From positions 1-64,000 of the forward strand of contig NZ_JADLRJ010000003.1 in the NCBI RefSeq assembly GCF_015477355.1: a stretch of 64,000 nt of DNA, written 5' to 3'. Position 1 is the first letter of the stretch. The number at the start of each line of letters is the position of its first letter. The notes under the pieces are model-generated. The model saw only the letters and a program-made list of their open reading frames with translations. It was not told the DNA's origin and searched no databases. Made by a program: the position numbers and the translations under genes. The stretch is from Nocardia blacklockiae. Its GTDB lineage: Bacteria > Actinomycetota > Actinomycetes > Mycobacteriales > Mycobacteriaceae. Of the stretch, positions 19,993-29,286 are shown piece by piece.

Positions 19993-22047
19993 TTAGCGCC
20001 CGGCGGGCGCGGTGGCGGTCAGCCGCTGCAGGGCCTTGGCCACCACCTCCGGATCCGAGGTCTCCCAGTACGGCGGCAGCGAGGCCCGCAGGTAGGCGCC
20101 GTAGCGCGCGGTGACCAGGCGCGGATCGAGCACGGCCACGACGCCGCGGTCCGCGGTGCTGCGCAGCAGCCGGCCCGTGCCCTGGGCCAGCAGCAGCGCG
20201 GCGTGATTGGCCGCGATCGCCATGAAGCCGTTGCCGCCGCGCGATTCCACCGCCCGCTGCCGGGCGACCAGCAGCGGATCGTCCGGCCGCGGGAACGGGA
20301 TGCGGTCGAGGATCACCAGGCTCAGCGACGGGCCGGGTACGTCCACGCCCTGCCACAGCGACAGCGTGCCGAACAGCGACGTCTCCGCGTCCTCGGCGAA
20401 GCGGCGGACCAGCGCGCCGGTGGCGTCCTCGCCCTGGCACAGCACCGGGGTGTCCAGGCGCTGGCGCAGCACCTCGGTGGCGGCCTTGGCCGCGCGCATC
20501 GAGGAGAACAGCCCCAGGGTGCGGCCGCCCGCGGCGCGGATCAGCCGTTCGATCTCGTCCAGCGCGGCCGGGGCCATGCCGTCGCGGCCCGGCGCGGGCA
20601 GGTGCTTGGCGACGTAGAGGATGCCGGACTTGGCGTGGTCGAACGGGGAGCCGACATCGAGCGAATTCCAGCGCAGCGCACCGGCATCCGAGGGCGCCTC
20701 GGCGCCGTTGGCGAGGGCCGCGTCGACCTTGCCGGCCGACTGCGGCGGCAGGCCCCAGGTGACGGCCAGACCGTCGAACGAGCCGCCGACCTGCAACGTG
20801 GCCGAGGTGAGCACGACGGTGGCGGTGCCGAACAGCCGGCTGCGCAGCAGCCCGCCCACCGACAGCGGCGCCATGTGCAGCGTGCGGCGCGCGATGCCGC
20901 GGGTCTCCTCGGCCGACAGCCAGATCACGTCGCGGCGCGCGGCCGGGTCCGGCTCCTCGAACGCCGTGAGCGCGCGCACCGCGGTGTCGTGCACCTCCTC
21001 GACCGCGGCCACGGCCTGATTGCGGGCGGCGGCCGCCTCCGGATCGCCCTGCGGGGCCGAGGAACCCGGCGGCGCGAGCGCGGTGCGCAGATTCCAGGCG
21101 GCGTCGCGGATCAGCGCGAGCACGGGGGAGACGCCGTCGGGCAGGGCGTCCCAGCGGCCCGGCGGCAGCTCCTCGAGCAGGTTGTGCCAGGCGTCGGCGG
21201 CGCCCTCCAGGCGGTCCACCTCCCGCTCGTCGACGAGTTTGGCGCAGCGCTTGGCGGCCGCGGCGATGGCGGCGGTGGACAGCTCGGCGGTGGCCACGCC
21301 GGTGACCCGGTCCACCAGCTCGTGCGCCTCGTCGATGATGACGACGTCGTGTTCGGGGAGCACCTGGATGCCGCTGATGGCGTCGATGGCCAGCAGTGCG
21401 TGGTTGGTGACGACCACGTCGGCCTGGCCGGACTCGGTGCGCGCGCGTTCGGCGAAGCAGTCGGTGCCGAACGGGCAGCGCGACTTGCCCAGGCACTCCC
21501 GCGAGGACACGCTGACCTGGCGCCACGCTCGGTCGCTGACGCCGGGGGCCACCTCGTCGCGATCGCCGGTCTCGGTGTCGGAGGCCCAGTCGTTGAGCCG
21601 CTGCACCTCGCGGCCCAGCCGCGACACCGCGAACGCGTCGAACAGCTCGGCCTCGGCCGGCTCGTCGGGCACCACGCTGTTGATCTTGTTCAGGCACAGA
21701 TAGTTGTTGCGGCCCTTGAGGATCGCGAATCGCGCGCGGCGGCCGAGCGGCTGCTCCAGCGCCTCGGCCAAGCGCGGGAGATCCCGGTCCACCAGCTGGC
21801 GCTGCAGGGCGATGGTCGCCGTCGAGACCACCACCGTGCGCCCGGTCTGCACGGCGTGCCGCAGGCTGGGCACCAGGTAGGCCAGCGACTTGCCGGTGCC
21901 GGTGCCGGCCTGTACCGCCAGGTGCTCCTTGGTGTCGATGGAGTGCGCGACCGCGGCCGCCATGGTCTGCTGGCCCTTGCGCGCCGCGCCGCCCAGCGCG
22001 TCGACGGCGCTCGCCAGCAAGGTCGGAACGGGCGGGAGTTCGGGCAC
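19993..22047 (-). CDS. dinG: DinG-like superfamily 2 DNA helicase with Fe-S domain
   Basis: A 684-residue XPD/DinG-type 5'-3' helicase, counterpart of Rv1329c. Walker A is QAGTGTGKSLAYL, Walker B is VVIIDEAHEL, and the C-terminal part carries LSLWQGVDVPG and LAQGTGRLLRS. Four cysteines able to hold an iron-sulfur cluster are present: one in YLCLNK and three in ECLGKSRCPFGTDCF. Such helicases unwind forked DNA and R-loops during repair. The GTG start is upstream of MPELPPVP. In M. tuberculosis dinG is likewise between glgP and pncB1; here two hydrolase genes have been inserted between dinG and pncB. Confidence 0.93.
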   Translation of the reverse strand: MPELPPVPTLLASAVDALGGAARKGQQTMAAAVAHSIDTKEHLAVQAGTGTGKSLAYLVPSLRHAVQTGRTVVVSTATIALQRQLVDRDLPRLAEALEQPLGRRARFAILKGRNNYLCLNKINSVVPDEPAEAELFDAFAVSRLGREVQRLNDWASDTETGDRDEVAPGVSDRAWRQVSVSSRECLGKSRCPFGTDCFAERARTESGQADVVVTNHALLAIDAISGIQVLPEHDVVIIDEAHELVDRVTGVATAELSTAAIAAAAKRCAKLVDEREVDRLEGAADAWHNLLEELPPGRWDALPDGVSPVLALIRDAAWNLRTALAPPGSSAPQGDPEAAAARNQAVAAVEEVHDTAVRALTAFEEPDPAARRDVIWLSAEETRGIARRTLHMAPLSVGGLLRSRLFGTATVVLTSATLQVGGSFDGLAVTWGLPPQSAGKVDAALANGAEAPSDAGALRWNSLDVGSPFDHAKSGILYVAKHLPAPGRDGMAPAALDEIERLIRAAGGRTLGLFSSMRAAKAATEVLRQRLDTPVLCQGEDATGALVRRFAEDAETSLFGTLSLWQGVDVPGPSLSLVILDRIPFPRPDDPLLVARQRAVESRGGNGFMAIAANHAALLLAQGTGRLLRSTADRGVVAVLDPRLVTARYGAYLRASLPPYWETSDPEVVAKALQRLTATAPAGR

Positions 22048-22177
22048 CCAGGCAGATTACTGCGCCGGTCCGACAGGCACGCGCGGACTCTCGCGGAATC
22101 GGGGCGCCCGGCCCGGGTTGTACGGTATCGGGACCGGGTCGCTCGGTCCGGTGTGGGCGCTGGGGAAGGAGTGTCCG

Positions 22178-23038
22178 ATGCAGCCGTCGTGGGCGCAGTG
22201 GGTGGCCGGGGGCGACTATGTCGAGGTGGGCGGCCATCGGGTGTTCCACCGGCAGGACGGGCCGGAGGACGGGCGGCCGGTCACGCTGCTGCACGGCTAT
22301 CCGACCTCGTCGCACGACTGGGCGCCGGTGCTGCTCGCGCTCGTCGAATCCGGCTGCCGGGTAACGACTCTCGACTTCCTCGGCTTCGGCGCCAGCGCCA
22401 AGCCGACCCGGCACGACTACCGCCTCACCAAGCAGGCCACGCTGGTCGAGGAGCTGTGGCGCTACCTCGGCATCGGCGAAACCGCCTTGGTGGCACACGA
22501 TTACGGCGTGAGCGTGGCGCAGGAGCTACTGGCGCGCGAGCCCGGCCGGGTCACCCGGATGGCGTGGCTGAACGGCGGTCTCTACGTCGACCTGTACCGG
22601 CCGCTGCCGATTCAGCGCCTGCTGCACACCCGGCTCGGAAAGGTGCTGGGCCCGTTGATGTCCGAGTCCGCCTACCGCATGTCGCTGCGCCGGATCCTGG
22701 GCCGCCCGCTCGCCGACGCCGAGCTGCGCGAGATGTGGCTGGCGACCTCCTCGGACGGCGGCCGGCGCGTGCAGTGGCGGCTCAATCGCTACCATGACGA
22801 GCGCCGGCTCGAAGCCGGGCGCTGGCAGCGGGCGCTGGAAAGCTATGCCGGGCCGACGCTGTTCCTGTGGGGCCCGGCCGATCCGATCAGCGGCGGTCAC
22901 CTCCTGCCGCGCCTGCGCAAACGATTCCCGCACGCCACCTTCGTCGTCCTCGACGAGCCGCCCGCGACCGGGCACTACCCGCAACTGGAGAACCCGGAGG
23001 CGGTCGCGGCGGCGCTCACGGCCTTCCTGACGCCGTAG
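22178..23038 (+). CDS. Alpha/beta hydrolase, haloalkane-dehalogenase/epoxide-hydrolase-like
   Basis: A 286-residue alpha/beta hydrolase. The oxyanion HGYP motif precedes the nucleophile Asp in LVAHDYGVSVAQE; a nucleophilic Asp is typical of haloalkane dehalogenases and epoxide hydrolases. The charge-relay Asp is in LWGPADPISGG and the catalytic His in TGHYPQLENPE. The ATG at 22178 has GGGGAAGGA eight bases upstream. It is divergent from dinG. Substrate cannot be assigned: the cap helices, which set specificity, are not recognisable by eye. Confidence 0.85.
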   Translation: MQPSWAQWVAGGDYVEVGGHRVFHRQDGPEDGRPVTLLHGYPTSSHDWAPVLLALVESGCRVTTLDFLGFGASAKPTRHDYRLTKQATLVEELWRYLGIGETALVAHDYGVSVAQELLAREPGRVTRMAWLNGGLYVDLYRPLPIQRLLHTRLGKVLGPLMSESAYRMSLRRILGRPLADAELREMWLATSSDGGRRVQWRLNRYHDERRLEAGRWQRALESYAGPTLFLWGPADPISGGHLLPRLRKRFPHATFVVLDEPPATGHYPQLENPEAVAAALTAFLTP

Positions 23039-23086
23039 CCGTGCCACGAAAGCGCTGGTAGACGCCAGCGCGAAGAAAATATTTGG

Positions 23087-23141
23087 AACGGAACGATCCA
23101 TTCTGCTACGCTGATTCCAGAACAGAACGAAACATTCCGTT
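23087..23141 (+). promoter_or_regulatory. Two inverted 19-bp operator-like sites upstream of the epoxide hydrolase gene
   Basis: The 19-mer at 23123-23141 (cagaacgaaacattccgtt) matches the reverse complement of 23087-23105 at 15 of 19 positions. The outer bases (cagaa ... ttccgtt) are invariant. The arrangement is a facing pair 17 bases apart, directly before the ribosome site of the next gene, as expected for repressor binding. The local sequence is AT-richer than its surroundings. The regulator is not obvious nearby; the two TetR/PadR genes of the window are 15 kb away. Confidence 0.6.
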
Positions 23142-23161
23142 CTGGTTAGCGAGGAGAGATC

Positions 23162-24280
23162 ATGACCGACATCCGCCCCTTCCGCATCGAGATCCCGCAG
23201 GCCGACCTGGACGACCTGAACTACCGGCTGGCACACGCGCGCTTCGCCGACGAACTGCCCGCGGAACTGGTGGCGGGCAAGGTCGACGTCGGCATCCCGG
23301 TGCCCGGCGGCTGGGAGTACGGGGTTCCGGGCTCGTTCGTGCGGCCGCTGGTGCGGCGCTGGCGCGACGAATTCGACTGGCGCGCAGCGGAGGAGAAGCT
23401 GAACGCCCACCCGCACTTCGTCACCGAGATCGACGGCCAGACCATCCACTTCGTGCACGTGCGCTCGGCGAACCCGGACGCGACGCCGCTGATGCTCACC
23501 CACGGCTGGCCCAGCTCGTTCGTGGAGTACCTGGGCCTGGTGGAGCGGCTGACCGACGAGTTCCACCTGGTCATCCCGTCCTACCCGGGCTTCACGTTCT
23601 CGGGCCCGACCGCCGACATCGGCTGGAGCTCGGAGCGGATGGCCGCGGCCTACGTCGAGCTGATGCGGCGGCTGGGGTACGAGCGCTACGGCGTGCACGG
23701 CAACGACGGCGGCGCCATCGTCTCCCCGGCGATGGGCCGGCTGGCGCCCGACCGCGTGATCGGCGTGCACGTCAACCAGATCTTCTCGTTCCCGACGGGG
23801 GAGCCGGGCGAGCTGGACGGCCTGAGCGAGCAGGAGCTGATGGGCGTCGAGTTCGGGCGGAAGTTCCTGCAGCACTCCATCCACGACTTCGCCCAGCGGG
23901 CACAGCCGCAGACGCTGGCGCACGGGCTCTCGGATTCGCCGGTGGGACAGCTGGCCTGGAGCGGTCAGCTGCTGGGCACCCTGGATCCCGACGACATCCT
24001 GATCAATGTCGCCCTCTACTGGTTCACCAACACCTCGGCGTCCTCGGCGCGGTTCTACTTCGAGGACGCGCACGGCGCGCACCCGTCGGAGCCGACCACG
24101 GTGCCGATCGGTCTGGCCTCGTTCGGCTACGACTTCCGGGCGCCGCGCAAGTTCGCCGAGCGCGACCACGCCAACATCGTGCAGTGGAACGAGTACGCCG
24201 AAGGCGGGCACTGGTCCGCTTACGAGGTGCCCGGGATCCTGGCCGAGGACATCCGCGGGTTCTTCGCGAAACTGGCCTAG
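23162..24280 (+). CDS. Epoxide hydrolase (EHN-type, microsomal-like)
   Basis: A 372-residue hydrolase with the N-terminal EHN domain (IRPFRIEIPQADLDDLNYRL ... GVPGSFVRPLVRRWRDEFDW) that marks the mEH-like family. The alpha/beta domain has the oxyanion HGWPSS motif and nucleophile Asp in VHGNDGGAIV (often GGDWG in relatives). The last catalytic His is in EGGHWSAYE. These enzymes hydrolyse epoxides to diols, or in some species act in polyketide or limonene-type catabolism. The ATG at 23162 follows gaggagag. A pair of operator-like sites just upstream suggests inducible expression. Confidence 0.88.
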   Translation: MTDIRPFRIEIPQADLDDLNYRLAHARFADELPAELVAGKVDVGIPVPGGWEYGVPGSFVRPLVRRWRDEFDWRAAEEKLNAHPHFVTEIDGQTIHFVHVRSANPDATPLMLTHGWPSSFVEYLGLVERLTDEFHLVIPSYPGFTFSGPTADIGWSSERMAAAYVELMRRLGYERYGVHGNDGGAIVSPAMGRLAPDRVIGVHVNQIFSFPTGEPGELDGLSEQELMGVEFGRKFLQHSIHDFAQRAQPQTLAHGLSDSPVGQLAWSGQLLGTLDPDDILINVALYWFTNTSASSARFYFEDAHGAHPSEPTTVPIGLASFGYDFRAPRKFAERDHANIVQWNEYAEGGHWSAYEVPGILAEDIRGFFAKLA

Positions 24281-24326
24281 CGCAGGCGATTACGCCTCCG
24301 GCCCCGGAGATCGGGGTCGGAGGCGT

Positions 24327-24893
24327 TCAGCGTTCCAACTCGCCCGCGAGTTCGATGCCGGCGTGGCGCATCCGGTCCAGCGCCTGCTTGGTGGTGGCGG
24401 TGGCGACCGCCGCGGTGAGGCCGAGCAGCACGCGGGTCTCGAATCCGGCGGCGCGGGCGTCCAGGGCGGTGGCGCGCACGCAGTGGTCGGTCGCGATGCC
24501 GCAGACGTCCACGGTGTCGACGCCGTGGGCGCGCAGCCAGTCGGCGAGGGGAGTGCCGTCGCCGGCCGCGCCCTCGAAACCCGAATAGGCCGCGCTGTAT
24601 TCGCCCTTGGAGAAGATCTCCTCGATCGGACCGAGATCCAACTCCGGATGGAACTCCGCGCCCGGCGTGCCCGCGCGGCAGTGCGGCGGCCAGCTGTCCA
24701 CGAAGTCGGGCCGGTCGGAGAAGTGCGCGCCCGGATCGATGTGGTGGTCGCGGGTGGCGACGACGGCGTCGTAGTCGGAGACGCCGAGATACTCGCTGAT
24801 CCGCGCCGCCACCGCGGCGCCGCCCGGGACGGCCAGCGCGCCGCCCTCGCAGAAATCGTTCTGTACGTCGACGACGATCAGTGCTCTGGTCAT
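24327..24893 (-). CDS. pncA: Nicotinamidase/pyrazinamidase PncA
   Basis: A 188-residue amidase that converts nicotinamide to nicotinate in NAD salvage and activates pyrazinamide in mycobacteria. The Cys-hydrolase triad is Asp9, Lys96 and Cys138 (IATDHCVRAT). The metal ligands Asp49, His51, His57 and His71 all match M. tuberculosis PncA, including the WPPHC block. It lies 25 bases downstream of pncB on the same strand, so the two successive salvage enzymes probably share a transcript. In M. tuberculosis pncA is far from pncB1. Confidence 0.95.
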   Translation of the reverse strand: MTRALIVVDVQNDFCEGGALAVPGGAAVAARISEYLGVSDYDAVVATRDHHIDPGAHFSDRPDFVDSWPPHCRAGTPGAEFHPELDLGPIEEIFSKGEYSAAYSGFEGAAGDGTPLADWLRAHGVDTVDVCGIATDHCVRATALDARAAGFETRVLLGLTAAVATATTKQALDRMRHAGIELAGELER

Positions 24894-24918
24894 GTTCGCA
24901 CCCCTGGGCTCGGTGCTC

Positions 24919-26232
24919 TCATTCTAGGAAGGTGGTCGGGATCGCGGGTTCCCCGGCCGACAGTTTCAAACCCTCCCACGGCAGGCTGACCCGGCCCTGG
25001 GCGACCAGGTCGCGGCTCTCCCTCAGGGTCGGGCGGTCCGGCACGATCTCGCCCGCCCGGACCAGCGGCACCAGCAGCTCGCGCGCCTCGAAACCGGCGG
25101 TGTCGGGCCGGGTGCCCGCCGCCGGGTACACGATCTCCTCGACGATCGTCCCGGTCGGGCGCGACAGCCGGACCGCCCGCTTGGTGCCGCCGCGCGACTC
25201 CTTGTGGCTGCTGCGCTTGGCGACCGGCACGCCCGCCACCTCGACCAGCTTGTAGACCATGCCGGCGGTCGGCGCGCCGGACCCGGTCACCAGCGAGGTG
25301 CCCACGCCGTAGGCGTCGACCGGCTCGGCGCGCAGCCCCGCGATCGAGTACTCGTCCAGATCCCCCGACACCACGATGCGGGTGCGGGTCGCGCCGAGCG
25401 CGTCGAGTTGGTCGCGCACCTGCCGCGCCAGCACGCCGAGATCGCCGGAATCGATACGCACCCCGCCCAATTCGGGCCCGGCCACCTCGATCGCGGTGGC
25501 CACCCCCTGGGTGATGTCGAAGGTGTCGACCAGCAGCGTGGTGCCGACCCCGAGCGCCTCGATCTGGCTGCGGAACGCCGCCGCCTCGTGCTGCCCGTCC
25601 GGCCCGCTGTGCAGCAGCGTGAACGCGTGCGCGCTGGTGCCCGCGCCGGGAACCCCGTAGCGCCGCACCGCTTCCAGATTCGAGGTGGCGTCGAAACCGG
25701 CCAGGTAGGCGGCGCGGGCGCTGGCCGGTGCGGCCAGTTCGTGGGTGCGCCGCGAGCCCATCTCGATCATCCGGCGGCCGCCCGCGGCGCTGACCATGCG
25801 CGCGGCGGCCGCGGCGATCGCGCTGTCGTGGTTGAGGATCGACAGGATCAGCGTCTCCAGCACGACGCATTCGGCGAAGCTGCCGCGCACCGACAGGATC
25901 GGCGAGCCGGGGAAGTACAGTTCGCCCTCGCGGTAGCCGTCGATGTCGCCGCCGAAGCGGTAGGCGCGCAGCCAGTCCAGGGTGCGCTCGTCCAGGAAAC
26001 CGGCGGCGATCTCGAGTTCGGATGCGCCGAAACGGAATTCGGCCAGCGCGTCGAGCAGCCGGCCGGTCCCGGCCACCACGCCGTAGCGTCTGCCGTGCGG
26101 CAATCTCCTGGCGAATACCTCGAAGGTGCACTGCCGCCGGGCCGAGCCGTCGGCCAGCGCGGCCGCCAGCATGGTCAGTTCGTACTGGTCGGTGAGCAGC
26201 GCGGTGCTGGCTGCCGGGGGTGTGGTGTCCAC
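24919..26232 (-). CDS. pncB: Nicotinate phosphoribosyltransferase PncB
   Basis: A 437-residue enzyme that makes nicotinate mononucleotide from nicotinate and PRPP, with ATP. Characteristic blocks are LTDQYELTMLAAAL near the start, GVVAGTGRLLDAL, MGSRRTHELAA, IDSGDLGVLARQVRDQLD and KLVEVAGVPVAKRSSHKES. It is the counterpart of Rv1330c (pncB1) in the dinG-pncB-clpS order. The start codon gives MDTTPPAASTALLTDQYE, and the 118-base divergent region toward clpS contains promoters for both directions. Confidence 0.94.
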   Translation of the reverse strand: MDTTPPAASTALLTDQYELTMLAAALADGSARRQCTFEVFARRLPHGRRYGVVAGTGRLLDALAEFRFGASELEIAAGFLDERTLDWLRAYRFGGDIDGYREGELYFPGSPILSVRGSFAECVVLETLILSILNHDSAIAAAAARMVSAAGGRRMIEMGSRRTHELAAPASARAAYLAGFDATSNLEAVRRYGVPGAGTSAHAFTLLHSGPDGQHEAAAFRSQIEALGVGTTLLVDTFDITQGVATAIEVAGPELGGVRIDSGDLGVLARQVRDQLDALGATRTRIVVSGDLDEYSIAGLRAEPVDAYGVGTSLVTGSGAPTAGMVYKLVEVAGVPVAKRSSHKESRGGTKRAVRLSRPTGTIVEEIVYPAAGTRPDTAGFEARELLVPLVRAGEIVPDRPTLRESRDLVAQGRVSLPWEGLKLSAGEPAIPTTFLE

Positions 26233-26315
26233 GCCGCCACTGTAGACAGCGGACCCGGCCGGCTCGCGGCGCGGGATGTGGCTTGTGAGAGGGACAAAAC
26301 GGCTACCTGCGGGTG

Positions 26316-26343
26316 TTGTTTATCCGGGGCCGAGTCGTACCCT
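26316..26343 (+). promoter_or_regulatory. Promoter of clpS, probably giving a leaderless mRNA
   Basis: TTGTTT and TACCCT are separated by 16 bases. The expected transcription start falls at about 26350, one base before the ATG at 26351. That would make a leaderless message, which is common in mycobacterial relatives, and it supports the long form of ClpS. Confidence 0.5.
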
Positions 26344-26350
26344 GAAGGTT

Positions 26351-26782
26351 ATGGGTCTGTGCATGAACGACGCCGTCCGGGTCGCCGCCGGTCCGGTCGG
26401 CGCGAACGTGACCGCGGTGCACACGACCGGCCCGGAGGCGTCGACGCGCGTCGCCGCACCGGGCCCCGGAAGTGTCGCGACCGCAGCGATGTCGGCGCCG
26501 CAGGCGACTCCGGAGGCGATCGAGTCCGCCGAGATCCTGGAGGCCGAGGACCGGCCGTGGGTGACGGTGGTCTGGGACGATCCGGTCAACCTGATGCATT
26601 ACGTCACCTACATCTTCCAAAAGTTGTTCGGCTACAGCAAAGCCAAGGCAACCGAGTTGATGCTCAAGGTGCACAACGAGGGCAAGGCGGTGGTTTCGTC
26701 CGGTTCACGTGACAAGATGGAGCACGACGTGCAGCGACTACACGCGGCCGGGCTGTGGGCCACCATGCAGCGTGACGACTGA
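26351..26782 (+). CDS. clpS: ATP-dependent Clp protease adaptor ClpS
   Basis: The C-terminal 97 residues are a clear ClpS domain that delivers N-end-rule substrates to ClpC/ClpP. Visible blocks are [29 protein letters not shown], the [24 protein letters not shown] stretch and [11 protein letters not shown]; the Asp-Asp-Pro-Val-Asn and Met residues line the N-degron pocket. From the ATG at 26351 the protein has 143 residues, with an Ala/Pro/Thr-rich extension of 46 residues whose codons have the same high third-position GC as the domain. A shorter form starting at 26489 (MSAPQAT) would match the usual family length. I prefer the longer form because the promoter places it at the mRNA start. Confidence 0.85.
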   Translation: MGLCMNDAVRVAAGPVGANVTAVHTTGPEASTRVAAPGPGSVATAAMSAPQATPEAIESAEILEAEDRPWVTVVWDDPVNLMHYVTYIFQKLFGYSKAKATELMLKVHNEGKAVVSSGSRDKMEHDVQRLHAAGLWATMQRDD

Positions 26783-26804
26783 CCGGGACGGCTACCGTAA
26801 CCCC

Positions 26805-27374
26805 GTGCGCAAGTGGAGCAGGAAGAACTCGCTGAGCGGGCTCAAGCTGCGGTCGGAGATGGACGCGCGGGAGGCGGAGGTGCTGCGTTCGCTGGTCGGC
26901 GCGGTCACCGGCCTGCTGAGCGACCGGGCGCAGTCCGCGCCCGAGGACGATCTGGCCGCGCTCACCGGGCTACGCACCGGCAACACCGAACCGCCGGACG
27001 ATCCCCGGCTGGCGCGGCTGCTGCCGGACTTCCATCGGCCCGAACCCGGCTCGCCCGACGCCGACCGCGCCGATCTCAACAGCGCGCTGCGCGGCCTGCA
27101 CGAGCCCGACATCATCGAGGCCAAGGTCGCGGCGGGCGGCGTGGTGCTGGACACCCTGCCCCCGGCCGGCGGCAAGATCGCGCTCACCCCGGAGCAGGCC
27201 GATGCCTGGCTGACCGCGCTCAACGACGTGCGCCTGGCCCTGGGCACCGCCCTCGGCATCGACGACGACACGCCCGAACAGTTCGATCCCGACGACCCGC
27301 GCGCCCCGCATCTGGACGTCTACCACTGGCTGACCTGGATGCAGGACTCCCTGCTCCAGGCCCTGGCACCCTGA
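26805..27374 (+). CDS. DUF2017 protein (Rv1332-like)
   Basis: A 189-residue acidic soluble protein of the DUF2017 family. It starts VRKWSRKNSLSGLKLR, like mycobacterial Rv1332 (MRKW...). Other shared stretches are the ALTGLRTGNT and LLPDFHRP blocks, DLNSALRGLHEPDIIEAK, and the C-terminal ALNDVRLALGTALGI and HLDVYHWLTWMQD. It follows clpS by 22 bases and travels with clpS in actinobacteria, which suggests a link to the Clp system, but no function is established to my knowledge. The GTG at 26805 is chosen by comparison with the family; a GTG at 26772 overlapping clpS is possible. Confidence 0.85.
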   Translation: MRKWSRKNSLSGLKLRSEMDAREAEVLRSLVGAVTGLLSDRAQSAPEDDLAALTGLRTGNTEPPDDPRLARLLPDFHRPEPGSPDADRADLNSALRGLHEPDIIEAKVAAGGVVLDTLPPAGGKIALTPEQADAWLTALNDVRLALGTALGIDDDTPEQFDPDDPRAPHLDVYHWLTWMQDSLLQALAP

Positions 27375-27557
27375 ACGATCGCGAATTTCACTGCGAATAA
27401 ATATTGACAGCCACCGCGACTAGCACATTTTCCGAAACGGCGCGGGAAATTCGGGGGCTGCGACCGCGGGCCGGGGAATAGGTGCATATTCTGGGCCGTT
27501 GACGACAGCGATTCGACCGGTTCGAGCGTGTCGGTGGGAACGGAAGGATTGTCGACT

Positions 27558-27986
27558 GTGCTGGTGATCAGGGCCGACCTCGTGGACGCGATGGTGGCGC
27601 ACGCGCGTGCCGATCACCCCGACGAGGCCTGTGGCGTGATCGCCGGTCCCGAGGGCTCCGACCGTCCCGAGCGCTTCGTGGCCATGATCAACGCCGAGCG
27701 CTCGCCGACCTTCTACCGCTTCGACTCCGGCGAGCAACTGCGGGTGTGGCGCGAGATGGACGAGCGCGACGAGGAACCGGTGGTCGTCTACCACTCCCAC
27801 ACCGCGACGGAGGCGTACCCCAGCCGCACCGACGTCTCCTACGCCGCCGAGCCCAACGCGCACTACGTGCTGGTCTCGACCCGCGACCCGGAAGCACACG
27901 AACTGCGCAGCTATCGGATCGTCGACGGGGTCGTCACCGAGGAGCCGGTGCGCATCGTGCCCGAATACTCGACCGCCGAGGCCTGA
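27558..27986 (+). CDS. mec: Mec, JAMM/MPN+ zinc peptidase acting on CysO
   Basis: A 142-residue metalloprotease of the JAB1/MPN family. The JAMM motif is complete: Glu23 (DEACGVIAG), then H79-x-H81 and Ser89/Asp92 in YHSHTATEAYPSRTD. In M. tuberculosis, Mec (Rv1334) cleaves the newly formed cysteine from the C-terminus of the sulfur carrier CysO. The GTG at 27558 is supported by GGAAGGA nine bases upstream. The three genes mec-cysO-cysM follow closely and form an operon. A TTGACA at 27404 may belong to its promoter. The M. tuberculosis neighbour Rv1333 is absent from the preceding gap. Confidence 0.93.
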   Translation: MLVIRADLVDAMVAHARADHPDEACGVIAGPEGSDRPERFVAMINAERSPTFYRFDSGEQLRVWREMDERDEEPVVVYHSHTATEAYPSRTDVSYAAEPNAHYVLVSTRDPEAHELRSYRIVDGVVTEEPVRIVPEYSTAEA

Positions 27987-28019
27987 GCCGTCCCGAACCA
28001 GGAAGCAAGGAGCATCCCC

Positions 28020-28298
28020 ATGCCGGTAACCGTGTCCATCCCGACCATCATGCGCACCCACACCGGTGGCGAGAAGCGCGTGCAGGCCACCGGATCCACC
28101 CTCGCCGCGGTGATCGACGACCTGGAGAGCAACTACTCCGGCCTCAAGGAGCGGCTGCTGTCCGACGGCAAGCTGAACCGCTACGTCAACATCTACGTCG
28201 ACGACGAGGACGTCCGGTTCGCCGGCGGGCTCGAGGCCGAGGTGCCCGAGGGCGGCACCGTGACCATCCTGCCCGCCGTCGCGGGCGGCGCGGCCTGA
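28020..28298 (+). CDS. cysO: CysO, ubiquitin-like sulfur-carrier protein with extra C-terminal Ala-Ala
   Basis: A 92-residue beta-grasp protein of the ThiS/MoaD type, close to Rv1335 (VTVSIPTI near the start, LNRYVNIYVDDEDVRFAGGL, TILPAVAGG near the end). The carrier works as a thiocarboxylate on the last glycine; CysM then couples it to O-phosphoserine, and Mec releases cysteine. M. tuberculosis CysO ends exactly in Gly-Gly. Here the codons read ggc ggc gcg gcc tga, so the protein ends Gly89-Gly90-Ala91-Ala92. The two extra residues would have to be removed before activation. The ATG has AGGAAGCAAGGAG upstream. Confidence 0.95.
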   Translation: MPVTVSIPTIMRTHTGGEKRVQATGSTLAAVIDDLESNYSGLKERLLSDGKLNRYVNIYVDDEDVRFAGGLEAEVPEGGTVTILPAVAGGAA

Positions 28299-29267
<969 letters not shown>

Positions 29268-29286
29268 AAGCAGCATCCCCTCCCCG

